Source: Pelobates cultripes
Lineage: Eukaryota > Chordata > Amphibia > Anura > Pelobatidae
Length of the DNA stretch: 64,000 nt
Direction of reading: 5' to 3'
Assembly: GCA_933207985.1 (NCBI GenBank)
Contig: OW240916.1
Span: forward strand, 301,257,561 to 301,321,560
Numbering within the stretch: the stretch's first letter is position 1; every line of letters starts with the position of its first letter. The notes beneath the pieces were generated by a model. The model was not told where the DNA came from. It made no database searches and was given only the letters and a program-made list of their open reading frames with translations. The translations under genes were made by a program, and so were the position numbers. This document shows, one piece after another, positions 31,229 to 42,873 of this stretch.

Positions 31229-31382
31229 TACTCCTCCACCCTTATCGGCATTATTGAGATATGCCTACTATCAATTTATGCCTGTGAGTGTAATCAAACT
31301 AGCAGGGATTTGATGTATTTTGGCTTTACTACTCTATGAGTTTTTATTTTTTCTGTTCTGTAGATCTTTTTTGTTTCCACTA

Positions 31383-32268
31383 AAGAACACTTAGCAGGGT
31401 TAGCTGTCAAAGTGGCAGCCCTTATACTATCCACAACTGCCTGAACCTTCATCAAGTGGGTTTCCCAGTCCGCACTGTGAATCACCACATCATCCAGGTA
31501 GGCGGCTGCATACTGTCTGTGGGGGTGAAGTATCTTATCCATCATACGCTGAAACGTTGCTGGGGCACCATGCAACCCAAATGGCAGCACTTTATATTGG
31601 AACAACCCATCAGGGGTAGAAAACGCGGTTTTCTCTTTTGCTTTCTCTGTCAGGGGTACCTGCCAGTATCCCTTGGTGACGTCCAAGGTGCTCAGATATC
31701 TGGCCTTACCTAATCGCTCTATTAGCTCATAAACACGAGGCATCGGGTAGGCATCAAACTTGGAGATATCATTTAGCTTACGGAAATCATTACAGAAACG
31801 GATTTCCCCATTTGGTTTGGGCACTAACACAATTGGGTTGTTCCACTCACTTTGTGATACTTCAATCACCCCCAACTCAAGCATCTTTTTAACCTCTGCA
31901 CTAACCGCTTCACGTCTAGCCTCAGGTATCCTGTAGGGCTTCAGATTGATCTTCTTCCCAGGTTCATTTAGGATATCATGCTTGATTCTATGTGTTTTTC
32001 CTGGTATTGGGGAAAACACATCCCTATTTTTAGACACAAACTCCCTGACTTCCTGTTTCTGATGGGGGGCAAGAGTATCAGCGACATGCACCTCCGGACC
32101 CTGCTCACGAGTGGCTTGAGTAGGTTGATCTCTGGTCACGATGAGAACCTCTCGTTCTACCCATGGCTTCAATAAATTTATATGATATGTCTGTTCTGGC
32201 TTCCGTCTGCCTGGCTGTCTTACTTTATAATTCACATCACTGATCCGCTCAGTGATTTCATATGGCCC
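31383..32268 (-). pseudogene. Gmr1-type reverse transcriptase, N-terminal and palm
   Basis: From 32235: HINLLKPW (integrase C-terminal GPY-like tail end), then RT with VIEVSQSEWNNPIVLVPKPNG (124-143), FCNDFRKLN (147-155), YLSTLDVTKGYWQVPL (180-195), KVLPFGLHGAPATFQ (215-229) and AYLDD (245-249, catalytic). It stops at the Penelope junction after ANPAKCSL. The frame is continuous with integrase except for an in-frame TAA at 32271-32269. It copies the element RNA into DNA. Confidence 0.9.
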
Positions 32269-33162
32269 TTACCAGCTGGCTAAGAATTTGCTTTCTACCA
32301 TGGGAACAAGAACTAGAACCCTATCGCCTGGTTTGAATACCCGTAGCCTTGCATTCCGGTTATAGCTTGCTTGTTGGGCTCTCTGGGCCTTTTCCATGTT
32401 TTCCCTAACTATGGGAATTACCGTTTCGATCCGCTCTTGCATTTGCGCTACATGCTCTATAAGACTGTGATGGGGGGTATGCTCTTGTTCCCATGTTTCC
32501 TTGGCAACATCCAGTATGCCTCTTGGATGCCTACCATACATTAACTCGAAACGTGAAAACCCTGTGGAAGTTTGCGGGACTTCTCTAATAGAAAACATCA
32601 GGTAGGGTATGAGATAATCCCAGTTTTTTCCATCCTTGTCTATCACCTTCCGCAGCATAGCATTTAGGGTTTTATTAAACCTCTCCACTAATCCATCAGT
32701 TTGCGGATGGTATACCGAGGTTTTCAGCTGCTTGATTCTGAGCAATTTGCACAAATCACGCATGATTTTTGACATAAAAGGGGTTCCCTGATCTGTGAGA
32801 ATTTCCTTAGGTATACCCATCCTGCTAAACATCATCAGTAACTCCCTTGCAACATTTTTAGAGGTGGCATTCCGTAGAGGTACTGCCTCTGGATACTGTG
32901 TTGCATAATCCACAACAACTAAAATGTACTGATGTCCTCTTGCGGACCTAGGCAACGGCCCTATCAGGTCCATTGCTATTCTTTCGAATGGAACCTCTAT
33001 GATGGGAAGGGGTACCAATGGACTACGAAAGCCCTTACGTGGAGCTTTCAGTTGGCATTCTGGGCAGGATTTACAAAACGTCTCTATTGCCAAAAATACC
33101 ACTGGCCAATAGAATCGGGTCAGAATTCGTTCCCTCGTTTTTTTCAAAACCAAGGTGCCCAC
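32269..33162 (-). pseudogene. Gmr1-type integrase
   Basis: 298 codons: Cys pair of the HHCC zinc domain (CKSCPEC, 30-36), then DDE core with MDLIGPLP (D65), ILTDQGTPF (D124) and HPQTDGLVERFNK (E160). A C-terminal basic region (RVFKPGDRVLVL, about 275-286) follows, with the GPY block after the stop. All three catalytic residues are present. The N-terminal His pair lies upstream in a shifted stretch (33135-33240) with a TGA. It sits upstream of RT, the diagnostic Gmr1 order. Confidence 0.9.
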
Positions 33163-33216
33163 CTAACACATGGCTATGGGCTAGTTTTAAAACAGTGTTT
33201 CAGTGAGATTGGGGAA

Positions 33217-34878
33217 CTAACAACTGTTCTGCCTCCTCTTCCCCTTTTTCTCTACTCGATACAGCAGATTATTTTTCACCATGAAATAAGGAAAGCTTAA
33301 GGGCTTGTCAGGGTCCGCCCTTGTACCCTCCACTATTTGCACATTCTCTCTTGCAGCTGTCAAGGACTTATCTTCCCATTGGGCTGCTCGGAAGTTACCA
33401 TGGGGGACTCTGAGATCTTGAAACTCCACTTCTTCTATAGGGTCTTCAGTATGGGGAGGTTCTACCTCATTACCCAGGCACACCAAGGGTGTCTCTTGCT
33501 CGTCACATTCTAAATCGGAGAAAGGAAAAATATTATCTATACACTCTACCCCGGGTAGCTCCTCAGAGCGCATTTTTGGATGAGCAGAGCACTTTTCCCA
33601 TAAGCGGCAGAAATGGGGAAAATCCCTCCCTAATACCACATCATACGGTAATAGGGGCACTACCCCTACAGAGCATTTAACCTCCCCTACCTTGGTGCCA
33701 AACTCAACCTCTGCCGTGGGGTATGTGTGGGTGTCACCATGTATACACACAATATCAATCACTTGTTTGGTGTCTAATTTCCCTGGCTGGAGCAGAAAAC
33801 TTTTTATCAAGGTAACCTCACTCCCTGAATCAATTAGAGCTTGTACATTCTTTCCTTCCACCCTCACCATTATTAAATGCATTGCATTAATAGCACTAGT
33901 CACCACACACATCTTTGAGCAAGTCAATACAGTCCTATGCAAAGCCCTTGTCCCTACATCACACTGCATGGGCTCTTCATTCTCTGGACAGCTGCGTGCA
34001 AAATGTCCAGGCTCATGGCATTTAAAGCACCGGAGTTGTCCCTCAGCTTGGTCTTGTAGCCGAAATGGAGCTGGTGGGGACCTTCTGCCACCCCGGTCAT
34101 ATGGTTCAAGGTTCGGTACAAAGTTTTGTCTTTTGTTTCCCACTTTCCCGCTTATCCGGTTGTTAGCCGGTCGGGACTTCTGATGAGGATCAATACTGTA
34201 TGGCTCCTTGGCAACCAAATACCTCTCAATCAGGCACATCATTGCTTCTGGATCCTGAGGGTCCCCTTGGCAGACCCATTGTCGCAGTCCTGTTGGCAGG
34301 TGTCTGAGAAAACAGTCCATCACAACCATTTCCACTATCTTGGTAGCAGGGTTGCGCTCTGGCTCCAGCCACTTCTGAGCGAGCCTGAGCAATCCATACA
34401 TCTGGGCTCTGGTAGGTTTACTCACATCGTATGCCCAATTATGAAACCTTTGGGCTCGAATGGCTGGTGTTACGCCAATGCGCTTTAGAATTTTAGCTTT
34501 AAGTTGCTTGTAATCCTGGGTCTGGTCAGAAGGTAGGTCTTCATAGGCTTTTTGGCACTCCCCACTCAGGCATGGAGCTAGAAGCCCCGCCCACTGGCCC
34601 AGTGGCCATCTTTCGCGGGCAGCAACCCTCTCGAAAGTGGTGAGATAAGCCTCCACATCATCTGTCACTTATGCAGGAAGTCTGTGGCACGGATAAGGGG
34701 GGCTTTCACCAGGGGGGCTCCCTGCAGACAGCAATATCACTCTCTGCAACACCTCAGTAAGGGCAGCTCTATCCATCTGCTGGGCTTCCTTCAGGTTCTC
34801 AACCTGGGTAACTAGTAGACGATTTGTTTCCTGTTGTACAGCGGTTGCTTGTACCAGAGCTTTCACCAGCTCCTCCAT
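33217..34878 (-). pseudogene. Gmr1-type gag and protease with SCAN-like capsid
   Basis: The frame from 34878 has a coiled-coil-like N-terminus, then an in-frame TAA at 34671-34669, then 483 codons in the same frame. In the latter, residues about 76-152 resemble the SCAN domain (RLAQKWLEPE, FLRHLPTGLRQWVCQ, LIERYL); Gmr1-like gag is the known source of vertebrate SCAN. A CCHC zinc knuckle follows (C214, C217, H222, C227), then the aspartic protease motif ALIDSGSEV (D280). The C-terminus runs into the integrase zinc region, where a frame change near 33240 ends it. Gag packages RNA; protease matures the polyprotein. Confidence 0.9.
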
Positions 34879-35029
34879 TATAGCACCAAGCAGGTAACAG
34901 TCTTAAAGGTACGGTGCTACTTATTTGATTAGCAGGTCTGCCAAAATAAAAGTCCTCAAGCAGACTGCCGAATGACTGGCACACCCACAGACCCTCAATG
35001 TGCTACAGTGCCCGCATTCTCCACCATAT

Positions 35030-35652
35030 TGTGATCCTTGTTTGCAGGTAGCACGGTCCTCTAGGATAAACAATAGGCACAGTCCTTGTAATTGCATATA
35101 CTCCAGGCACTTTATTTGTAAATCAGCAGTGAATGAAAACATAAATGTAACACAAAACCTTATAAACAAAAACCTAGCTCATCTGAGCACTAACTGACAT
35201 TAGGTTCCTTATCTCTCAGGGTTAAACTAAACAAAACAATATTGGTTTCACCAACCTAGAGTCTTTGTCCACTCTCAGCACTACAGTATTTAGCCAGCCT
35301 GCTGCTTCCAACCTTTCAGAGAGAAACAAAACATTCTTTCCCTACCTGCCTAGCAGGGAGGGATTTATTCCCACTGCTGCAGCCGATTACCTGCAGCTGA
35401 GCATTAGGTTGGAGACAGTACAAAACCCTGGGCTGGATCTATGTCTTCCAAGAAAACCGCTAAACTGCGGAGTGGAGCACTGGCCCACCCTGCTCTCCAA
35501 ATGCTCCACCCCAGGGGCCCATAACCAAATATTCATTCTGGTTACATACACAGAAACATACACTCCCCCTGGGGTTAAAAGTCATATGCCTCTCTGAACA
35601 ATTCTGTCGAGATATAGACTCCCGCACAGACCACCCCATTCACCTTATCACA
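35030..35652 (-). repeat. Gmr1-type 5' LTR
   Basis: 623 bp. On the minus strand it begins TGTGATAAGGTGAATGGGG and ends GGATCACA, giving a TGTGAT/ATCACA inverted terminus. The sequence just inside (ATATGGTGGAGAATGCGGGC) would be the primer-binding region; I cannot name its tRNA. Confidence 0.9.
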
Positions 35653-35656
35653 ATAT

Positions 35657-36012
35657 ATAAAGGTTCCCATTTTGTCCATTGTTCATGCTACCTGAAGTGA
35701 GTGCAGACTCATAAATGCATAGTAGCAGGATGATTACGAAACTGATCTATATTGACCCCTGAGGCTCCATACCAGGATTCACTATACAGCGAAGTGCACA
35801 GCCAAGGAGTACCCTGTACACAGCCGGTAGCATTCACATGGACCAGAAGACTGTACACAAAGATTTTATCAGAACCTTATTCTGCCCACTCAATTTTGTG
35901 AGTACTCTATATGGGCATCTATTTGTACCTTTACTTGTATTTTTATGATATACCTGATGTTTGCACTGTCTTTAACAAATGATACTGTACCACTTTAACA
36001 AATGATACTGTA
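35657..36012. other. Flanking DNA with a 22-bp tandem duplication
   Basis: CTTTAACAAATGATACTGTAC is present twice in tandem near 35969-36014, directly at the left edge of the next MITE. Nothing else recognised. Confidence 0.5.
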
Positions 36013-36556
36013 CACAAAGGTATTCCTGAACCTATAGTGCTAAACGCACCATTTAGGTTGCTTGCCCTCCCTTAGACCCCGTATAAAAGTTTAAACCTCA
36101 CCTTATTTCCAGCGCCGCACGGGTCTGCCAACACTGGCTCCGCCCCATTTGTTACATCATCAAAATGGCCAAGTTTTAGCCAATCCAATGCTTTCCCATG
36201 GGGAAAGCATTGGATTGGCTAAATTCAGCATGGGTGTGGGGCCAAATGCTATTTTGGCCGATCAGGACCTCCTCATAGAGATACATTGAATCAATGCATC
36301 TCTATGAGGAAAATTCAGCGTCTCCATGCAGAGCGTGGGGACGCTGAATGTCAGTGCTGCTTTTTCGGTAGCACTGACCCAGCCACTCCAGTGGCTATCT
36401 AAGGAGTGACCACTTGGAGGTGTCCCTAGAGGCAATGTAAACACAGCCTTTTCTCTGAAAAGGCAGTGTTTACAGGAAAAAAGCCTGAAGGGAGCTAATA
36501 TACTCACCAGAACAACTTCATTAAGCTTTAGTTGTTCTGGTGACTATAGTGTCCCT
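36013..36556. mobile_element. T2-related MITE
   Basis: The right end GGTGACTATAGTGTCCCTTTAA carries TTAA at 36557-36560. The left end AAAGGTATTCCTGAACCTATAGTG is a diverged TIR. Inside are long inverted segments (CATTGGATTGGCTAA near 36171-36220; CATCTCTATGAGGA near 36270-36310). The left TTAA is not intact. Confidence 0.6.
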
Positions 36557-36560
36557 TTAA

Positions 36561-37104
36561 GGCCCAATTCCCAAACCATCTCTGCAACAAGCCTCTTCAA
36601 TTCTACTCGGCTAAAATAATAATAATGTTTTTTGACTTACGCCTGGAAAACAGTTGAAGAGTCACAAACTTAATGCATATGTATACACTAATAGTAAATA
36701 ATGGGAAGTAATTGCATAAAGTATGTATGATTTACATTTATGTCATAACTAAACTGTGGAAAGAAAGACATCTAACACTGGGAAAGATAGATCCATCAAA
36801 TTTAGATATCATGCTTGTAGCCATTCACTTATGATGCTTATAGCTAAACATACTGACCCTTCCTGAGTAACTATGTAATGATGCTGGACTGGACTTCTTA
36901 GAAAGCGCATCTAAAAATCAAACACAACATTGCAGTCCGGTATATAAGAGATAAGATTTACGGGCAAACACATAGAGTAAAGTGTATTAACTAGTCAGCA
37001 CATTTTTAAAAGGGTTATGAAAGGAAATTGGAAAAACAGTGCAGTGTAGGTAAGACAGCAGAGTAATTTTACTTAACTTTCCAATTGCACTGAGTGGGTC
37101 ACAT
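36561..37104. other. AT-rich interval, nothing recognised
   Basis: No coding or repeat similarity recognised. Confidence 0.4.
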
Positions 37105-37662
37105 GAGATATCCCAAGAGGCTACTTTCGACATTTGGGCGATAATCCCCCACCACACATCTAATTAAACATTTCTGCCCCCTCAACTTGCAGCGTCTGCA
37201 GTTATCAAGAGGACACATCACAGCCAGAAGTGGTAAGTGCCTCAACTCTGCACCGAGATCAACCAATGACCCGTTGTGGGATTACCGAGTCCCGTGATAG
37301 TTTCAGGGATGTGCCTAGGGGTATGCCTGAGTGGGGATCTGCCTCTGGATGATGACGGCAGAGGGAACTCGATGTGATCCACCCAGGTTCCCCTTGGCAA
37401 TGTCAGATCCCAGCGTGGAGCAGGGTGCCGATGCTGCAGGGTCCCCTTTTCATGCCTTGCTTGTAGGTTGGATTTTGCTGGGTGTTTGTTGTGGCGCAGC
37501 TGGGTGCTTGTTGGGAGTGTACCGGCAATGCTGTGGGTATGTGTTTGACAGGTTTGCGTGCCTGAGCATGTTGCTCCCTGGATGCCATTGTCCTCCAGAA
37601 CTTTGCGGATAGGTCGTCCAGCTTGGCCATGATATCAGGCTTCTCAGCGTTCCAACCAATAC
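37105..37662 (-). mobile_element. L1-like 5' region, probable
   Basis: A minus-strand frame starts MAKLDDLSAKFW and resembles ARLDKIFANFW in the plus-strand L1-like fragment at 53264-54300; GC content is higher than the surroundings. No ORF2 is seen. The family call is tentative. Confidence 0.4.
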
Positions 37663-37699
37663 ATAATCTTTTAATTGTTAACCACCAACTGAAAGAACG

Positions 37700-40600
37700 T
37701 GACATTTAAAAAATATTTACATATAAAAATGAGTAATTACATACAGGTTTAATATTATCACATTCTTCAGAGTCTCAAGTAGTATTACATACTTTTCTTT
37801 CTTTTCTAACATCAAGAAACTATTTTTCCAACTCGTTTTGTAAGCATTGTTGGCAATATACCATGGCTTTGAATTTTATTGTAATTGATGCTGAAGACAT
37901 TTTGTTGATAGTTATTGACATCATTTACAAGATGGATGAGAAATAAATGATTAATATCTTTAGTCAAGTGTAAAGGAAACAAAATAAGTCCCTAGGTAAG
38001 AACAAATGTCAGATGAAAACTGGAGCCCTTTGATTAATTTGATGAGAAAACAAAACCAGCCTCAGTTTATGTTTGCTGTAAATTATTGGGATATAAAAAC
38101 AACTTCTATTTCACAGATAAATGTAGAGGTATACGAGAAAATAGTTTATGCCGGGGTAATGAATCACCGCAAATTAGATCTAATGGAGCGTACAGAATCT
38201 TCATTTATTTACACTACAATTAACAATACTGTTGAAAAGAATCCAATGTTATTTTTTAGCATCTTTATCTATTCACGCAAGAATTGACAATATAATCCAA
38301 CGTAATTATTTTTGAAGATTTTGCCTGTGTAGTGTGTGATATCACTTATACATTTCAAACAGGAAAAGAAGAGATTAGTCAATTCTGATGTTTTGACACT
38401 TTTCAAAATGCTTCTTTTATCCTTAAATCACAGCTTTATGGGAGTGGAGAAGAAGGGATTTCAAGATTTCTTTTATTTTTTTAATATTTATGAAAGTTTT
38501 AATTAAACTACAACTCCTATATACCTTCACTGTACTTATTGAACACATGAAAAACTGTACTGATGGATCATTGTTGCGTGTTATGAGAAAGGGAGGGAGA
38601 GAAAATATTGGTACATATCGTGCTCTGCGCGGTAGAGTTGTGGAAAGGAAATGAGATCAGAAAAACCTTCTCACGCATTATTCTCATGCTTTCTTAGCGA
38701 GGTACTCCAGGCACAAGAAACCTTTTAAGCATTCTATTGCTTTTGGCCTATATAATTAGCTGTATTTTTTTGCATGCCTTGTTTTGTATCATTTTTGCAA
38801 AATAAATGTTCTGCGGCATTACACGTGTTAATCATGACATCAAAAAAAGTGTGCTGTGTCTTTAAGCCACTATTTAGTGTCTATATCGTGGTCAATTTAT
38901 ATTGTGGTTGATATAGACACTAAATAGTGGCTTAGAGACACTGGGCACCTTCATTTGATATATTGTTTGTATGTGAGTGTATTGGGCTATTGTACGTTAT
39001 AAGGTGCTGCTAACTAGATTAGCTTTTTATTTTGATATTAAAAAAAAAGAATTTGCACCTTTTGGTATTTATCACGTGTTAATCTTGCCTTCTCTGTGCC
39101 AACTACTGCGTTCAAAAATACTTCATTCTCATTACGGCCTACGGCTGTTTTTGTGTATTTTCCTCTTAACTAGCAGAGGCCATTAACACAGCCATGCATG
39201 TCATCACCAAGCACAGCAAGGCTTTCATAACTAGGTGTTGTCCTGAGATTAAAGGACACTATGGGTGCCTCTTTGGAGGTGACCACATGAAAACTTAAAT
39301 TGAGGAGTCTCTTGAAGTAGTTTATACTGCAAGTAAGTATCACAGTTAGTATGTTAATCTCCCATTTTAAAATTAGTGTAGGACCCACCGATATTAGGGT
39401 ACTGTGACGCAGTGGTGGGCTTAACACAATATGGCCATATGGTGGAACTGAATACCCATATTTATTTTCTAAGATAGGTGATTTTAAGTAGCCTTGTTAA
39501 AAGATCAGAAACAATATGTTTCAAGCTTAAAACTAAGATGATTTTACTCACTTTGCATTAAAATCTGCTAGTAATTTTCTCTTTTCATTAAACTGCCATA
39601 CACAAAGCTTTCAACAGGAAGTCAAACTTTAATAATTGTAGCTCACCTAAGTGAAATATGCAAAATTTAGTCAAAACAATTGTTCCTACGATAACTTTGG
39701 AAACTCAAAACATCATGCTTGTCTATAATAATAATAAGCACAGTGATGGGTCAGTTGAGACTCTGATATCTGTCTGATTTGAACAATCATTTATTATTGA
39801 AAATGTAAAGAGTCGATGTTATGCGAAAGGTTATACAGTGTATCAGAGAGGATTCGGATTTCTATAAAAACCCGCAATCGACCAATGATGTGAACAATGG
39901 CAACTGCTTTCTGCCTGTGGAGTAATATTTATTTCTGTAAATTTAAGGAGTTATCGTTTTAATGCTTTAGAAAAATCAGGAACTGAAATTCTGAAGAAAG
40001 AGTAACTTGGTAAGCTAAGCCACTCTCATGTATTGCATAAACAATGCTACAATACAAGCATTACCAACACAAGAACAGTGATAACATGAATACAGAGAAA
40101 TAGTTACAGAGTTACTATTCTGGTGCCAGCTATCTGCCACTGTTAAAAAAAATTTTTTAAAAAGAGACAATATCATCAGGCTATGGGACATGCCTTTGAT
40201 GCCTTATTTACCTTCCACTCATGCCCAGCAAGTGCATGCTAAAAGAATACAGTAATTGGATTGGAGTTCTTTAAATTCAAATAGTTATGGACCTGGCTAA
40301 TGTTCCTCCTTACTCCACCTTTGGAGGTTAAATAACTAAACAGGTGGACATGGCTCCACTCATTCCTTTCTGATACCCTCAGTGGTGGGATAGGGTAGGT
40401 ATCAGAGAAAAAAAAAACAGGGGACTACATGCCATTTTCCTCCTCTATGACCTATTTACAAGCCTCGGGAAGGCTTATAACTAAATTTGGTGATTTAAGA
40501 CATCCCGAACATGTAATGAGGGGTTTATATCAATTATGTACAAGAACGCCATTTCCACACAGGGACGTATTGGAAAAAGTATATAAAATATTGGGGGATG

Positions 40601-41900
40601 GTCTAGTGTTCCTATAATTTCACTTTCCTATAATTTCACTTTTCATGACAAAGTATCAAGATGATCATGTTGTGTAAACTTTAAATATTAAACCCTTCAA
40701 TTATCTGAGTATCCATCACACATCAGATGTCTGCTTGATATATTGAATGACGTTTCCAGGGAGTTGAATGTATCAATTCATTTTCTTGTAATTGAATAGC
40801 TTGGTAATTATACGTCCCCTGGTATCCCACTGATATATTTTGTAAGAATAGCTTTGAACAAGATATTCATAAATATCAGTCACAAGCCTCTAGTGTCTCA
40901 GTCTATTATATTTCTGAACACTGTAGCTATTGTTGAGAAATCTTGTATTTTGTTAGTTTATATTCTTGGGTTTTCCATGATTCTTAAAAGACTAATGTTT
41001 ATTTGTGCATCTACATGGCAAATATCAGAAACTGAACTCACTGACACTTCCATTGTGGACAAATTGTCTTCAGAGATTTCCCTTGATGTATTAGGTAGTG
41101 TATAAAATACCATTTCATCAATGTTTGATACATTTCTACCCCTTCAGGAAATATATTAGGTAGTCAATTGCCTTTCAACATGTTTCACATCCATTAAAGA
41201 TCAATGATTCATGTGAGACACGGGCAACAAATTGAATAGTTTTCATTTTCCATTTTACAGTGGATATGATTAGCAGGTGCATTCGCACCATCAAAATTAT
41301 ATCCTGTTTAGCCGCCACAGAACATTTTCAACATGCTTTGTAAGTAATTGTGAAAGGATAGCACACTGCGCTCTATTAAAAAGCTTTTATTTAAACTTTT
41401 TGTAAATCAACATTATATCATAAGATTCTAACCAGTGTAGTGTACATTGACACAAAACATTTTTAGTCCCATTTTACCTATGCAGACTAACATTTTCATG
41501 TAGAGTGGTAATTATATTCGCATAACAGCAGTCCTCCATCTTATTTTGGTATTTTTTCCAATTTTGCAGCTGTTCTTGAATGAGCTACAATTTCTGAGAT
41601 ATCTTTAATTTAACTAAAATATACATAACCAAATGTATTTGCATTTTTACAGGATCATGCTCAATGTCACAGTAGCTAAAATTACAATTTTTGATTTTGA
41701 TAATTTTGGACAACACTTTTGGCATTTTCAACCTATACCCTTTATTAAGCAGTCAATGTTAAGTGATCACAATCACTCTGAATAAGATTCATTTACACAC
41801 GAATGGAGCCATATTTCCTTATAAAATTCAACAAATGGAAAAGATAAACAAGTGACAACACATGAGCAAAACAAACAAAAAAATTGCTTAGTGTAGGTAG
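37700..41900. other. AT-rich, mostly unrecognised DNA
   Basis: No transposon with clear ends. A strong hairpin is at 38856-38941 (separate entry). A short T2-like terminus (TTAAAGGACACTATGGGTG) lies near 39249. A 93-codon frame at 38006-38287 has no recognised domain and lacks neighbours or splice support. The region has no obvious repeat decay and may be single-copy host noncoding DNA. Confidence 0.4.
38856..38941. repeat. Long hairpin, about 32-bp stem
   Basis: AAGCCACTATTTAGTGTCTA (from 38864) and its complement (ending at 38933) form a 24-bp perfect stem, extended to about 32 bp with one G·T, around a 22-nt loop that is itself partly AT-rich. No TSD or TIR family recognised. Confidence 0.8.
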
Positions 41901-41904
41901 TGGC

Positions 41905-42865
41905 TGTGACGAAAGTGACCTTGCCACTGGTTTTTGGAGGGGCCTGTTTGCCAGACTCCTGCCCTGCGACTATGGCCCTGGGATGTATTGCCCTTCTAGG
42001 AACTGATTTGGGCATATTGTATTTTATTATGCTGCTGCTGGCCCTTTAAGAACCATCTGGGGACATACTGTGGAGTTACTAGGTGGCCACCATTTCATGT
42101 ATCAGAGGCACATGGTGAGAACAATGGATGAAGCACATGGTGAGAACAATGGATGGCTACCATTTTAACTCACAGACACTGTTTTGACTTTTCTACACGG
42201 TGCCATCTCGCCGGTATTTGGTGCACAAAGACACTGTTCAGTAGTTTTAAACTATACAACAGGGGACACATTATACAGTAATTATTTTTCATATAGCTTG
42301 TATATGTTCTGCAGAATCTGCATTAAACTGTATCTTCCAAACTACTGAATGGATCTGGGTGAATTTTGGATATGTGGTTCACCCAGATCCCCCGGTTCCG
42401 AGGATATATTTATGGGGTTATTGCATGTTTTGGGGTCCCTGTGATATGTTTTATAATACTGTATTTCTCTGCCTGTGATAATATATTAAAGGATTTTGTG
42501 TGGGAGTGTCTGTGTGTATTGTACGGATTGATTGGTTGTATTTCAAAACCCTGTGGGCAGTACTATGTTTGTAGAATGTGAATAAAAGAGGCTGTATGTG
42601 CCAGTACAGTCAGTTCTTCTTCACCCTCAATCTAGAGTCCTGTCTCTTATTGGGGGAATTGCTATATCACTGCAAGGGATTGCTATGCTCTGCATGCTCC
42701 CTTGGATAATCACTTCTAAGCTCTTTTAAGAGCTAGTTCCTGTCTTGCTCTCGGAAGGAGTCTACGGTGGTTATGGTGTCGGCTGGAGTGCTTGGAGCCC
42801 TCAGGAAGCGCTAGGAGCATCCAATAACGGAGGTACCCAGTCGGGGTGCCAGGTGATCTGTTACA
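41905..42865 (+). repeat. LTR, TGTGACG...GTTACA family
   Basis: Starts TGTGACGAAAGTGACC and ends GATCTGTTACA. It shares GGATTTTGTGTGGGAGTGTC and the AATAAA region with the solo LTR at 49453-50521 in opposite orientation. The next bases, TTTGTGGCA, look like the start of a primer-binding region, so some internal sequence may remain. GTGGC occurs both just before the LTR and 3 bp after it, which could be a coincidence. Confidence 0.7.
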
Positions 42866-42873
42866 TTTGTGGC

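Larger units (their letters stand above)
28159..31380 (-). mobile_element. Penelope-like element inserted in gypsy RT, 13-bp TSD
   Basis: TAAAGAACACTTA occurs at 28146-28158 and 31381-31393, exactly flanking the insert. Minus-strand layout: an inverted copy of part of its own 3' tail (31380-31253), the RT/GIY-YIG ORF starting within the NADKGGG motif (from 31258), then 1.2 kb of 3' sequence with a hammerhead at 28744-28701. The ORF is open over 610 codons, so this is the youngest-looking element in the window. The conserved N-terminal region of PLE proteins is absent: the copy is 5'-truncated. Confidence 0.9.
26818..35652 (-). mobile_element. Gmr1-type Ty3/gypsy retrotransposon, split by a Penelope element
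   Basis: LTRs lie at 26818-27444 (3') and 35030-35652 (5'). Both outer flanks carry ATAT (26814-26817, 35653-35656), a plausible 4-bp target duplication. A purine tract (minus-strand GGGGAGGGGGATA) abuts the 3' LTR. Gene order on the minus strand is gag, protease, integrase, RT, RNase H: integrase precedes RT, as in Gmr1-like elements and unlike ordinary gypsy. Several in-frame stops and frameshifts show it is dead. The 3.2-kb insert at 28159-31380 lies in RT. Confidence 0.9.

Noticed and set aside
39249..39270. T2 MITE terminus TTAAAGGACACTATGGG
   Set aside because: Only about 20 bp match and no partner end was found within 1 kb.
40429..40617. 62-codon open frame
   Set aside because: No domain, no similarity to elements here, and length within chance expectation.
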